64,000 nucleotides of DNA, from positions 1 to 64,000 of the forward strand of contig CAJUED010000009.1 of the NCBI GenBank assembly GCA_910585075.1. Direction: 5' to 3'. The notes beneath the pieces were generated by a model, which worked only from the letters and a program-made list of their open reading frames with translations, searched no databases and was not told where the DNA came from. Position 1 is the first letter of the stretch. Every line of letters begins with the position of its first letter. Made by a program: the position numbers and the translations under genes. This document shows positions 8,025 through 15,988 of the stretch, in pieces. Source of the DNA: an uncultured Lachnospiraceae bacterium. Its GTDB lineage: Bacteria > Bacillota > Clostridia > Lachnospirales > Lachnospiraceae.

Positions 8025-9512
8025 ATGGCGAAAGTGCTGGAAGTAAAAAATGTAACCAAAACCTATCCTGGTGTTGTGGCTCTTGACAATGTTTCCTTTG
8101 ATGTGGAAAAGGGAGAGATTCTGGCTTTAATTGGCGAAAATGGTGCGGGAAAATCTACGGTGATCAAGACCATTGCCGGGGCGATTACTCCGGACAGCGG
8201 TACAATCATCATTGATGGGAAGGCCTATGAAAAGCTTGACCCTTCCACAGCCAAGGAGGCTGGTATTGGAGTGGTATATCAGGAATTGAATCTGGTTCCC
8301 TCCCTGAGCATCATGGAAAATATTTTCCTAGGGGATAAGGTTGGCGGCAATAAGATAATGCCGGATTTTAAAGAGATGAAAAACAGGGCCGAGGAAATTA
8401 TGGCGGACCTTGGGGTAAAAATAGACGTACATACGCAGGTGCAGATGCTCTCCACCGCCCAGATGCAGATTGTGGAGATTGCAAAAGCGGTTGTGAAGAA
8501 CTGTAAGGTGCTGATCATGGACGAGCCTTCTGCGTCCATCCCCATGGCGGAGGTGCAGAACATGTTCCGTATTGTCAGAAGGCTGAAGGAAAAGGGCGTG
8601 TCCGTGATTTACATCAGCCATCGGCTTGAGGAGCTGTTTGAGCTCTGCGACAGGGTTACGGTATTTCGGGACGGGCAGTATGTTGTGACAAGGAACGTTG
8701 CGGACATTACCAAGAAGGACTTGATCAAGTACATGATAGGCCGGGAGTTGACGGAGAAATTCCCGGAAAGAAAGGTTACCTTCGGGGAACCGGTGCTTGA
8801 GGTAAAGGATTTGACCGGAAACGGGGATTTCCACATCAATCTTTTCCTGAAAAAGGGAGAAATCTTAGGGCTTGCCGGGCTGGTAGGAGCGGGAAGGACG
8901 GAGCTTGCCAAAATGCTCTGCGGAGATGTAAAGCCGGAGAGCGGCGAAATCATCATCAAGGGAAAACAGATGAAGGCATCCTCGGCGGCGGACGGCGTGG
9001 AGATGGGAATCGGCCTTGTGCCGGAGGACCGGAAGTTAGAGGGCGTGTTCTTAAACTATACCATTGAGTGGAACATTCCCATTATGAGCATGCGCAGAAT
9101 CAGCAAATTTGGAGTGGTGAACTTTAAGGAGGCCGACAGGCTCACCAACACATACGTGGAAACCCTGGCAATCAAGACGCCTACCGTAAAGCAGGAGGTA
9201 AAGAACCTTTCAGGGGGGAATCAGCAGAAGGTGGTTGTGGCAAAGGTGCTGGCGGCGGATAACGATATCCTGATTTTTGACGAGCCCACCAGGGGCATTG
9301 ACGTTGGCGCGAAGCAGGAAATTTATAAGCTGATGAACCGCCTTGTGGAGGAAGGAAAATCCATTTTGATGATATCTTCTGAGATGGAAGAACTGCTTGG
9401 TATGAGCGACAGGATAGTGGTGCTCCATGAGGGAAAGGTCAGCGGGGAACTGGAGAAAGAAGCATTCAGCCAGGATAAGGTGCTGGAGCTTGCTTCGGGG
9501 ATTGTTGCATAA
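8025..9512 (+). CDS. Sugar ABC transporter ATP-binding protein (RbsA/MglA type)
   Basis: 495 aa, the normal length for RbsA-type fused ATPases. Domain 1 has Walker A GENGAGKST (37-45) and Walker B VLIMDEPSA; its signature is unusual (LSTAQMQIVEIA). Domain 2 has signature LSGGNQQKVVVAK and Walker B ILIFDEPTRGIDVG, with a degenerate Walker A (GLVGAGRTE) as is normal in this family. It powers the importer formed with the binding protein before it and the permease after it. It is useful as the intact reference for the degenerate paralogue at 5149-6504. Confidence 0.95.
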   Translation: MAKVLEVKNVTKTYPGVVALDNVSFDVEKGEILALIGENGAGKSTVIKTIAGAITPDSGTIIIDGKAYEKLDPSTAKEAGIGVVYQELNLVPSLSIMENIFLGDKVGGNKIMPDFKEMKNRAEEIMADLGVKIDVHTQVQMLSTAQMQIVEIAKAVVKNCKVLIMDEPSASIPMAEVQNMFRIVRRLKEKGVSVIYISHRLEELFELCDRVTVFRDGQYVVTRNVADITKKDLIKYMIGRELTEKFPERKVTFGEPVLEVKDLTGNGDFHINLFLKKGEILGLAGLVGAGRTELAKMLCGDVKPESGEIIIKGKQMKASSAADGVEMGIGLVPEDRKLEGVFLNYTIEWNIPIMSMRRISKFGVVNFKEADRLTNTYVETLAIKTPTVKQEVKNLSGGNQQKVVVAKVLAADNDILIFDEPTRGIDVGAKQEIYKLMNRLVEEGKSILMISSEMEELLGMSDRIVVLHEGKVSGELEKEAFSQDKVLELASGIVA

Positions 9513-9514
9513 CA

Positions 9515-9564
9515 CGAGATAACATTATCTCGAGATAACATTATTTCAAGATAAAATTATCTCG
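9515..9564 (+). repeat. Nested palindromes after the ATPase gene
   Basis: CGAGATAA CA TTATCTCG (9515-9532) is an 8-bp-arm palindrome. A second CGAGATAA starts at 9531, sharing the CG, and a final TTATCTCG ends at 9564. The element begins 2 bases after the stop codon. It could be an mRNA-stabilising hairpin, an attenuator or a protein site; no T-run marks it as a simple terminator. Confidence 0.7.
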
Positions 9565-9678
9565 GGAAGAAAATATTTCACTTTTAAGAAGGTTACTTTT
9601 TGAGGTTGGCCGAAAACATATTTCTAAGAGAAGATATGAACAGCCAACGTGTGAGGAGTAGATAAAAAAGGAGACAAG

Positions 9679-9777
9679 AGTGAAAGATTTTTCAAATCTT
9701 TCACTCCACAAGTTTGTGTCTGCGCTGCATCCACAAACTTGATATGCGCAAAAAGCAGCGCGGAAATGAGGAAAACT
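9679..9777 (+). promoter_or_regulatory. Structured 5' leader element (family B), copy 1
   Basis: Elements in order: a 12-bp hairpin (AGTGAAAGATTT / AAATCTTTCACT, 9679-9705); a 10-bp stem CAAGTTTGTG (9709-9718) with CACAAACTTG (9732-9741); its loop holds TGCGCTGC (9721-9728), complementary to GCAGCGCG (9755-9762, one G-U pair) further down. That makes an H-type pseudoknot possible. The element ends in AAATGAGG, the ribosome site for the permease gene. A near-identical copy precedes the binding-protein gene at 28822. Confidence 0.65.
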
Positions 9778-10761
9778 ATGGCGAAAATAATTGATTTTGG
9801 CAGAAGAAACCTGGCGTGGGTGCTGCTTGTGTTTATCTGTATCATTTTTTCTTTTACCAGTAGAAACTTTTTTACCGTTACCAATATTTTAAATATTCTG
9901 AATCAGAATGCCTACATTATCATCAGTACATACGGTATTGCGCTGATTATGATGTCGGGGGGCCTTGATATGGCCGTAGGGTATCAGATGAGTATCTGCG
10001 GTGTTATCTGTGCTCTTTTGGTGACACAGTGGGGCGTTCCGATTCCCATTGCTTTTTTGGTTACCATTGTGCTCAGCGTTGGATTTGGCGCTCTTGGAAC
10101 TTTGTTGGAACAGCTCCTGCAGCTGCCAAGGATTTTTATTTCCATCGGTCTTAGCACGGTATATCAGGGTATTGCCTACGTTATTACCAATTCAAAGACA
10201 ATCTCCGGGCTTCCGGATTCTTTTAAAACCTTGGGGCAGGGCACGGTCTTGCATCCAAGTCTGACCTGGGCTACAATTATTATGATAGTGTTCGGTGTGC
10301 TGATGAGCTTCGTGATGAGCCGCACTTATTTTGGGCGGTATGTGTTTGCCCTTGGCGGTAATGAAGCGGCGGCAAGGCTGGCGGGAATCAATGTCAAGAG
10401 AATGAAATATGTGATTGGCTGTGTGGCAGGATTTTTCTGCGGACTTGGGGCACTGATTTTGACCTCCAGAGTAGGTGCGGCAGCGGCCAGCACGGCGGCA
10501 GGTACGGAAATCACGATTATGACAGGCGTCCTTGTGGGCGGCGTGTCCGTCCGGGGCGGCGACGGCAAGATTGCCAACTGTATTGCCGGTGTTTTGATTA
10601 TGGGTCTTTTGGCCAACGGTATGCAGCTGGCAGGACTGAATACTTATTATCAGTATATCGCAAAGGGCTCCATTATGCTGCTGGTAATGTGGTTTGACGC
10701 TTTCCAGATTAAGCGCAGGGCCATTGCGGCAAACAAGCGAAAGGAAGCCAGAGCAGAGTAA
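9778..10761 (+). CDS. Sugar ABC transporter permease (RbsC type)
   Basis: 327 aa from ATG 9778, chosen for the GAGG site 6 bases upstream; ATG 9739 lies inside the leader element. It is a polytopic membrane protein of the BPD_transp_2 family, with hydrophobic segments throughout and the conserved LMSGGLDMAVG and TGVLVGGVSVRGGDGK stretches of ribose/galactose permeases. It completes the importer with the genes at 6679 and 8025. Only one permease gene is present, which is normal when it acts as a homodimer. Confidence 0.93.
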   Translation: MAKIIDFGRRNLAWVLLVFICIIFSFTSRNFFTVTNILNILNQNAYIIISTYGIALIMMSGGLDMAVGYQMSICGVICALLVTQWGVPIPIAFLVTIVLSVGFGALGTLLEQLLQLPRIFISIGLSTVYQGIAYVITNSKTISGLPDSFKTLGQGTVLHPSLTWATIIMIVFGVLMSFVMSRTYFGRYVFALGGNEAAARLAGINVKRMKYVIGCVAGFFCGLGALILTSRVGAAAASTAAGTEITIMTGVLVGGVSVRGGDGKIANCIAGVLIMGLLANGMQLAGLNTYYQYIAKGSIMLLVMWFDAFQIKRRAIAANKRKEARAE

Positions 10762-10845
10762 CAGGATTTGTGGGAAAATGGTGAAAGCCGTACGGTAAAA
10801 ATGGAATACGGTAATAAGTGAATTTGTAATGGGAGGCATTTCAGG

Positions 10846-12324
10846 ATGAAAAAGCAGATTGATGACTTAAGAAGCGCCTTGGAGCTCTTGAAGGAAAGGG
10901 AGGGGCAGCTGGTAGAGACAGACATAGAAGTAGATCCCATGGCGGAGCTTTCCGGCGTGTACCGCCATGTAGGGGCCGGGGGAACGGTGAGGCGTCCTAC
11001 AAAGGAAGGGCCTGCAATGCTGTTCCACAATATCAAAGGACATCCTGACGCAAAAGTGGCCATAGGCCTTCTTGCAAGCAGAAAAAGGGTTGGGATGCTG
11101 CTTGACTGTGAGCCGGGACGGCTTGGATTTTTACTGAAGGACAGCGTGAAAAATCCCATTCCTCCGGTGGTGATACCAAATGAAAGGGCAAAATGCCAGG
11201 AGATGGTACATCTTGCCAGCGAGGAAGGGTTTGATATCAGGAAACTTCTGCCGGCTCCCACCAATACCCCGGAGGATGCAGGCCCATATATCACCCTTGG
11301 CATGTGCTATGCGTCCAATCCGGAAACAGGAGAATCTGACGTGACCATCCATAGGATGTGCTTACAGTCAGCGGACGAAATTTCTATCTTTTTACAGCCT
11401 GGGGTCCGCCATATCGACCATTTCCGGCAGATAGCGGAGGCAGCGGGAAAAGCCCTGCCAATTTCCATCAGTATAGGAGTGGATCCGGCCATTGAGGTTG
11501 CCTCCTGCTTTGAACCGCCCACCACGCCTCTGGGGTTTGACGAGCTGCAGATTGCCGGTGCTATCAGGAAAAAGCCTGTGGAGCTGGTCCGGTGCCTGAC
11601 CATTCCCGAAAGGGCAATCGCTAATGCGGAGTACGTGATTGAAGGGGAGATTCTTCCCGGCATTAGGGTCAGGGAGGATCAGAATTCCGATACGGGAAAG
11701 GCTATGCCGGAATTTCCCGGATACTGTGGGCCGGCCAATAACAGCCTTCCGGTGATTAAGGTGAAAGCCGTCACCACCCGGAAAAATCCCATTATGCAGA
11801 CCTGTATCGGCCCTAGTGAGGAGCATGTGTCCATGGCGGGAATCCCCACGGAAGCCAGTATCCTTGGAATGGTGGAAAAAGCCATGCCGGGCAGACTTTT
11901 AAATGTATACTGTGCATCCTCAGGGGGCGGAAAATACATTGCGGTGATGCAGTTTAAAAAGTCGGTGCCTTCCGACGAGGGGAGACAGCGCCAGGCGGCG
12001 CTTCTGGCATTCAGTGCGTTTGCGGAGTTAAAGCATGTTTTCCTGGTGGATGAGGACGTGGACTGTTTTGACTTAAAAGATGTGATGTGGGCAATGACCA
12101 CCCGATTCCAGGCGGATATTGATTTGATTCCCGTACCGGGGGTACAGTGTCATCCTCTTGATCCTTCCAACGGGCCGGAGTACTCCGGACATATCAGGGC
12201 AAGAGGGGTTGCATGCAAGGCGATTTTTGACTGTACGGTGCCTTTTGACCAGAAGGATAGATTTGAGCGGGCGAAATTTATGGATGTGGACGAGGACAAG
12301 TGGGCAGAATTTATAGACAGATAA
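10846..12324 (+). CDS. lpdC: UbiD-family decarboxylase, probable gallate decarboxylase catalytic subunit (LpdC-like)
   Basis: 492 aa, matching LpdC-type gallate/protocatechuate decarboxylases (about 490 aa). UbiD enzymes use prenylated FMN to decarboxylate aromatic or unsaturated acids. The UbiD fold signature is seen in NIKGHPDAKVAIGLLASR, the acidic active-site stretch AEYVIEGEILPG (about 261-271) and PEFPGYCGP. LpdB- and LpdD-like genes follow on the same strand and then a tannase, the combination known from gallate-metabolising lactobacilli. Expected reaction: gallate to pyrogallol and CO2. Substrate is inferred from context; protocatechuate or another hydroxybenzoate is possible. RBS GGGAGG lies 9 bases before ATG. 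Confidence 0.88.
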   Translation: MKKQIDDLRSALELLKEREGQLVETDIEVDPMAELSGVYRHVGAGGTVRRPTKEGPAMLFHNIKGHPDAKVAIGLLASRKRVGMLLDCEPGRLGFLLKDSVKNPIPPVVIPNERAKCQEMVHLASEEGFDIRKLLPAPTNTPEDAGPYITLGMCYASNPETGESDVTIHRMCLQSADEISIFLQPGVRHIDHFRQIAEAAGKALPISISIGVDPAIEVASCFEPPTTPLGFDELQIAGAIRKKPVELVRCLTIPERAIANAEYVIEGEILPGIRVREDQNSDTGKAMPEFPGYCGPANNSLPVIKVKAVTTRKNPIMQTCIGPSEEHVSMAGIPTEASILGMVEKAMPGRLLNVYCASSGGGKYIAVMQFKKSVPSDEGRQRQAALLAFSAFAELKHVFLVDEDVDCFDLKDVMWAMTTRFQADIDLIPVPGVQCHPLDPSNGPEYSGHIRARGVACKAIFDCTVPFDQKDRFERAKFMDVDEDKWAEFIDR

Positions 12325-12504
12325 AAGGTAACAGTGAAGCCGGGGGCTGAACGGTTACGATAAAGCGATAAGCCGGGCGGGAACATCCGGCTATGGGCAA
12401 AAGAAGCTGTAAAGCAGCAAAAAGCGCCGGAGGTGCGTTGCGCAAACGTTGGGATGAGCCGTTTGTGATATGTTTAAGATTACAAGGATGGACAAAGTAG
12501 GGCT

Positions 12505-13077
12505 ATGAAGGAAAAGAGGATTATTTTAGGTGCTTCCGGGGCCAGCGGTTTTCCCGTTTTGGAAGCCTGCCTTAAAATTATTTCGGAGGAGACGGATTTT
12601 GCATCCTGTCTGGTTATGAGCGACAATGGGAAACTGACCCTTGCCCAGGAAACAGGAAAGGATGCAGCGGAATTTGAGCGGTATGCGGACTATGTTTTTT
12701 CCCAGGATGAAATAGGAGCGGGCCCTGCCAGCGGTACCTTTCAGACGGAGGGAATGTTGGTGGTGCCCTGCAGCATGAAAACTGCAGCCGGAATCTGCAA
12801 CGGATATACGGACAACCTGCTTCTTCGGGCGGCGGATGTCACGGTGAAGGAGCACAGGCCCCTTGTCCTTGGGGTCAGGGAGACGCCGCTGAGCCCTATC
12901 CATCTTCGCAATCTTTATGAGCTTTCCAAGCTTCCCACCGTGCGGATTGTTCCGCTGATGATGACTTTTTATCACCGGCCCAGGGAGATTGAGGATATGG
13001 TTTACCATATGGCGGCAAAGCTGCTTACACCTTTTGGAATAGAAGCAAAGGAGTATAGGAGATGGAAAGGATTATAA
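12505..13077 (+). CDS. lpdB: UbiX-family flavin prenyltransferase (LpdB-like)
   Basis: 190 aa, the usual UbiX length. It makes the prenylated FMN cofactor needed by the UbiD-type decarboxylase upstream. Visible motifs are the N-terminal flavin-binding LGASGASG, VVPCSMKTAAGI in the middle and the conserved VRETPLSPIHLRNL near the C-terminus. The 180 bases before it contain an AGCCGG/CCGGCT hairpin (about 12371-12395) and no gene. Its 3' end overlaps the next gene by 16 bases, indicating translational coupling. Confidence 0.92.
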   Translation: MKEKRIILGASGASGFPVLEACLKIISEETDFASCLVMSDNGKLTLAQETGKDAAEFERYADYVFSQDEIGAGPASGTFQTEGMLVVPCSMKTAAGICNGYTDNLLLRAADVTVKEHRPLVLGVRETPLSPIHLRNLYELSKLPTVRIVPLMMTFYHRPREIEDMVYHMAAKLLTPFGIEAKEYRRWKGL

Positions 13078-13442
13078 AAAAAGTGCTGTCCTTTGGGGAG
13101 CTGTCGCTAAGAATCACGGAGGTGGGGGAGGATGTGCATCTGCTCCTTACCGGCGGAGACAGGCCCCATATTGGGTGTACGGTGCTTGCCGTTCCAAGGC
13201 CTTCCCTTACAGGAAACGGGGAAAACAGCGCCACATCTTCGGTGCTGAACCTGACAGGACATAAGGATGAAGTCATATGCAGATACCTGGCGGAGGAAGT
13301 GGCCAAAAGGAAAAATGCGGTGACGGTATGCAGCGGCGGCTTTCATGTGGACAATATTACAAAGGAGCAGATTGACCAGGTGCTGGAGGCTGTAAAGGAT
13401 ATGGCTCATGACTGTGATAGCAAGTATGGGCCGGAGAAATAA
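13062..13442 (+). CDS. lpdD: LpdD-like prenylated-flavin chaperone/decarboxylase accessory subunit
   Basis: 126 aa small protein overlapping the end of the UbiX gene. It resembles the third subunit (LpdD, BsdD/YclD-like neighbourhood) of hydroxybenzoate decarboxylase clusters, believed to help handle prenylated FMN. Seen directly: HIGCTVLAVPRPSLTG, then NLTGHKDEVICRYLAEEV and TVCSGGFHVDNITKEQID. No membrane segment or signal peptide is visible, so it should be cytoplasmic. The family call leans on gene order as well as sequence. Confidence 0.8.
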   Translation: MERIIKKVLSFGELSLRITEVGEDVHLLLTGGDRPHIGCTVLAVPRPSLTGNGENSATSSVLNLTGHKDEVICRYLAEEVAKRKNAVTVCSGGFHVDNITKEQIDQVLEAVKDMAHDCDSKYGPEK

Positions 13443-13533
13443 GTGAAATATGAAACATTTGGCAGCATAAAGCTCAGAGAAATTTTGACAGAAAGTTACA
13501 ATCAACAAATTTGTGCTTGTGTTTGCGCACAGT

Positions 13534-13571
13534 GTACTTTGTACATATAACGTACTATGTACGCATATAAT
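13534..13571 (+). promoter_or_regulatory. Candidate activator-dependent promoter of the tannase gene
   Basis: GTACTTTGTAC (13534-13544) and GTACTATGTAC (13552-13562) are near-identical and their centres are 18 bases apart; ATATAA follows each with a small offset. A -10 hexamer TATAAT is at 13566-13571, but the -35 position reads ACATAT and lies inside the repeats. Spaced repeats replacing the -35 fit an activator such as the AraC-type regulator at 2345. Confidence 0.5.
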
Positions 13572-13600
13572 TTGCGGGTTGTTGTGGAGGTTTTTAAGAA

Positions 13601-14998
13601 ATGAAATTTGACAAAAATAATTTTACCGTAAAGGAACTGACCATAGGAGAGGAAACCATTCGGTATCGGGCATTTTTAAACCTGGTTTATGTGGAAAAAC
13701 CGGTAAACCCGGAGTATCAGAAAATGCATATTTTCGCCCCTGAGGTTTATTATGAAGGAGGCGAAAGGAACGGGTACAAACTTGAAACCGCTCCCATTTT
13801 TATGCCCAACCAGGTGGGAGGATACATGCCCGGGAAGACGGAGGAGCCCGGTTTTAGCAAGTTTGAACCGGGGAAGGCAAACACTATTTTTAAGGCCCTT
13901 GCCCATGGTTATGTGGTGGCGGTTCCTGCCATCAGGGGACGGGTACAGAAGGACGAAAAAGGACTTTACAATGGAAAGGCACCGGCCTGTATCGTGGACT
14001 ATAAGGCGGCTGTCCGATATCTGCGCCATTTTGCAGGGGAGCTTCCGGGAGATGTGGAGAAAATTATCACAAACGGAACCAGCGCAGGGGGCGCCCTGTC
14101 CTCCCTTATGGGAACAACGGGCAATCACCCGGATTATGAGCCGTATCTGAAAGCTCTTGGAGCGGCCGGGGAGAGGGATGATATTTTCGGCGCTTCCTGC
14201 TACTGTCCGATTATCAACCTTGACCATGCGGACATGGCTTATGAATGGCAGTTTCAGGGAATCAATGATTACCACAGAATGAACATGGAGATGAACGAGG
14301 GGGGACGTCCTTCCTTTACCCCTGTGGACGGAGAAATGAGCCAGGTGCAAATCAAAGCCTCCAGGGAAGAAGCTGCGCTGTTCCCTGCTTACTTAAACGG
14401 CTTAAAGCTTCAGGACGGGGATGGAAAAGAATTGACTCTCGACGAAAACGGGGAAGGCAGCTTTAAGGAATACATAAAAGGAGTGGTTCTTGACTCAGCA
14501 CAGAAGGCTCTTGAAAAAGGCGAAGATCTGTCAGACAAAAAGTGGCTTACCGTGGAAAATGGCAGGGCGGTATCTATGGATTTTGGGGAGTATGTAAAGG
14601 ATATTACCAGAATGAAAACAGCCCCGGCTTTTGACGATTTGACAATGGACAGCCCGGAAAACGATTTGTTTGGCAATGAGGAAATAAACTGCCGCCATTT
14701 TACGGCCTACAGCAGAGGCAACAGCCTTGCAGGAGGCGGCATGGCGGAGGAGCATATCGTTAAAATGATGAATCCCATGTGTTATGCCGGGGATGAGAAG
14801 GCGGACAAGGCAAAACATTTCCGAATCAGACACGGAGAGAGAGACAGGGATACTTCCCTTGCGATTTCCGCTATGCTCACCTTAAAGCTTCGAAATGGCG
14901 GCTATGATGTGAATTATCATTCCCCGTGGGATACACCTCATGCGGGAGACTATGATTTGGATGAGCTGTTTGCATGGATTGACGGGATTTGCAAATAA
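13601..14998 (+). CDS. tanB: Tannase, subtype B (tannin acylhydrolase)
   Basis: 465 aa, close to the Lactobacillus plantarum TanLp enzyme (469 aa). It splits galloyl esters in gallotannins to release gallate. The nucleophile serine is in GTSAGG (Ser161), the oxyanion/early motifs APIFMPNQVGGYMPG are conserved, and the C-terminal RDRDTS (Asp415/Asp417) and DTPHAGDYDLDELFAWID (His447) supply the other triad residues; spacing to TanLp Ser163/Asp419/His451 is nearly the same. The block DHADMAYEWQFQGINDYH is also a TanLp hallmark. No signal peptide is seen, so it should act inside the cell, which requires import of the ester. RBS GGAGG lies 11 bases before ATG. Confidence 0.92.
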   Translation: MKFDKNNFTVKELTIGEETIRYRAFLNLVYVEKPVNPEYQKMHIFAPEVYYEGGERNGYKLETAPIFMPNQVGGYMPGKTEEPGFSKFEPGKANTIFKALAHGYVVAVPAIRGRVQKDEKGLYNGKAPACIVDYKAAVRYLRHFAGELPGDVEKIITNGTSAGGALSSLMGTTGNHPDYEPYLKALGAAGERDDIFGASCYCPIINLDHADMAYEWQFQGINDYHRMNMEMNEGGRPSFTPVDGEMSQVQIKASREEAALFPAYLNGLKLQDGDGKELTLDENGEGSFKEYIKGVVLDSAQKALEKGEDLSDKKWLTVENGRAVSMDFGEYVKDITRMKTAPAFDDLTMDSPENDLFGNEEINCRHFTAYSRGNSLAGGGMAEEHIVKMMNPMCYAGDEKADKAKHFRIRHGERDRDTSLAISAMLTLKLRNGGYDVNYHSPWDTPHAGDYDLDELFAWIDGICK

Positions 14999-15000
14999 AA

Positions 15001-15073
15001 ACAAACGCTGTCATGCTTTGCAAGCCAGCTTATTGTAACAAACGCTGCCACGCTTTGCGTGTCAGCTTACTAA
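15001..15073 (-). repeat. Two inverted copies of dispersed repeat family A
   Basis: 15001-15036 and 15038-15073 both begin ACAAACGCTG and end CAGCTTA; their reverse complements match the family pattern (AATAAGCTG, GCAAAGCRTGRCAGCG, TTTGT). They start 2 bases after the tannase stop codon. Confidence 0.7.
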
Positions 15074-15077
15074 ATGA

Positions 15078-15114
15078 AACAGGCATGTACGAGAGAAGCA
15101 CATGCCTGTTTTTT
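15078..15114 (+). terminator. Rho-independent terminator after the tannase gene
   Basis: AACAGGCATGT (15078-15088) pairs perfectly with ACATGCCTGTT (15100-15110), followed by TTTTTT. It closes the + strand tannin block. Confidence 0.92.
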
Positions 15115-15128
15115 ATACGCAGGGCTGT

Positions 15129-15192
15129 ACACACGCAAAACTGCACACATGCAAAACTGCATATACGTAAAATTGCATACACGCAAAATTGC
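15129..15192 (+). repeat. Four tandem 16-bp repeats
   Basis: Units ACACACGCAAAACTGC, ACACATGCAAAACTGC, ATATACGTAAAATTGC and ATACACGCAAAATTGC occupy 15129-15144, 15145-15160, 15161-15176 and 15177-15192. The unit length is not a multiple of 3 and the block lies between convergent genes, so it is not coding. Confidence 0.9.
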
Positions 15193-15263
15193 GTGGGAGA
15201 TTTGCTACGCTGCAGCATACGGCCGTGGGTCGGGCAGGAAGAAGAATTTTCCCTGCTCGATTG

Positions 15264-15830
15264 TCAGATATTCAGCAGCTCGGCAATATCGGAAAAGTTA
15301 ATGTATAGATCATCATAGATATTAACCTTGATTGTGGATTCAAAGGAGTATTGAATATTGAGTTTATTTTTTTCAAAATAATTGACGGTTACGGTTTTCC
15401 GGCGTGGGTCTACAATCCAATATTCGCGAACGCCGGCGTTTTTGTAGTAGTATAATTTGCGGATATAGTCATCTGCCGGATTACCCGGAGAAACAATCTC
15501 AATGATAAAATCAGGGGCGCCGTTGCAGCGTTTTCCATCCAGTTTATCTCTGTCGCACACAACCATAAGGTCAGGCTGAACGATGGTAAGCGGTTTGTCG
15601 GACAACTTTACATCAAATGGAGCATGAAACACCCTGCAAGAACCTTTGCTGCTCTTGATATAAGAATTTAATATGGTTGTCAGCTCCGTGGAGATGGTCT
15701 GATGGTCTTGCGAGGGGCTGGCCATGTAGGAAATCTGTCCGTCAAAGACTTCCGCCCTGGTATCTTCCGGAAGATTTTCATATTGCTCTAAGGTAGTAAT
15801 TTGAGGTTGCGTCTGTAATGCTGGCATCAT
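15264..15830 (-). CDS. Uma2-family (DUF820) restriction-endonuclease-like protein
   Basis: 188 aa from the ATG at 15830 (reading leftward), supported by AAAGGA just upstream; an upstream in-frame start at 15878 would add 16 residues. Uma2 proteins share the PD-(D/E)XK nuclease fold. Visible are QPDLMVVCDRDKL and PDFIIEIVSPGNPADDYIRKLYYYKNAGVREYWIVDP, the conserved core with the catalytic Asp and Glu/Lys positions. Their biological function is not known. The gene stands alone, convergent with the tannase gene and divergent from the LacI gene. Confidence 0.88.
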   Translation of the reverse strand: MMPALQTQPQITTLEQYENLPEDTRAEVFDGQISYMASPSQDHQTISTELTTILNSYIKSSKGSCRVFHAPFDVKLSDKPLTIVQPDLMVVCDRDKLDGKRCNGAPDFIIEIVSPGNPADDYIRKLYYYKNAGVREYWIVDPRRKTVTVNYFEKNKLNIQYSFESTIKVNIYDDLYINFSDIAELLNI

Positions 15831-15988
15831 AATATTTCCTTTCGCAGTGATTGCGTTAGCACGGTTTAATCTATTCATTAAATTTGTAGGAGATTTGCAT
15901 GAAAGAATATTGCATAGTTATTATTTTAGAATAGTATAAAGATAAAAGCAATGGAACATTTCTTTTTTTGATAGAATAAAATTTCCTG

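Noticed and set aside
9679..9777. A known riboswitch class for the structured leader
   Set aside because: The pseudoknot layout recalls small riboswitches, but I could not match the conserved bases of any class I know, so no ligand is claimed.
10846..13442. Ubiquinone/menaquinone biosynthesis (ubiD/ubiX) as the role of the decarboxylase trio
   Set aside because: The LpdD-like third gene and the adjacent tannase point to hydroxybenzoate (gallate) degradation; no quinone genes are nearby.
15129..15192. CRISPR-like array
   Set aside because: Units are 16 bp and directly adjacent, with no spacers and no cas genes.
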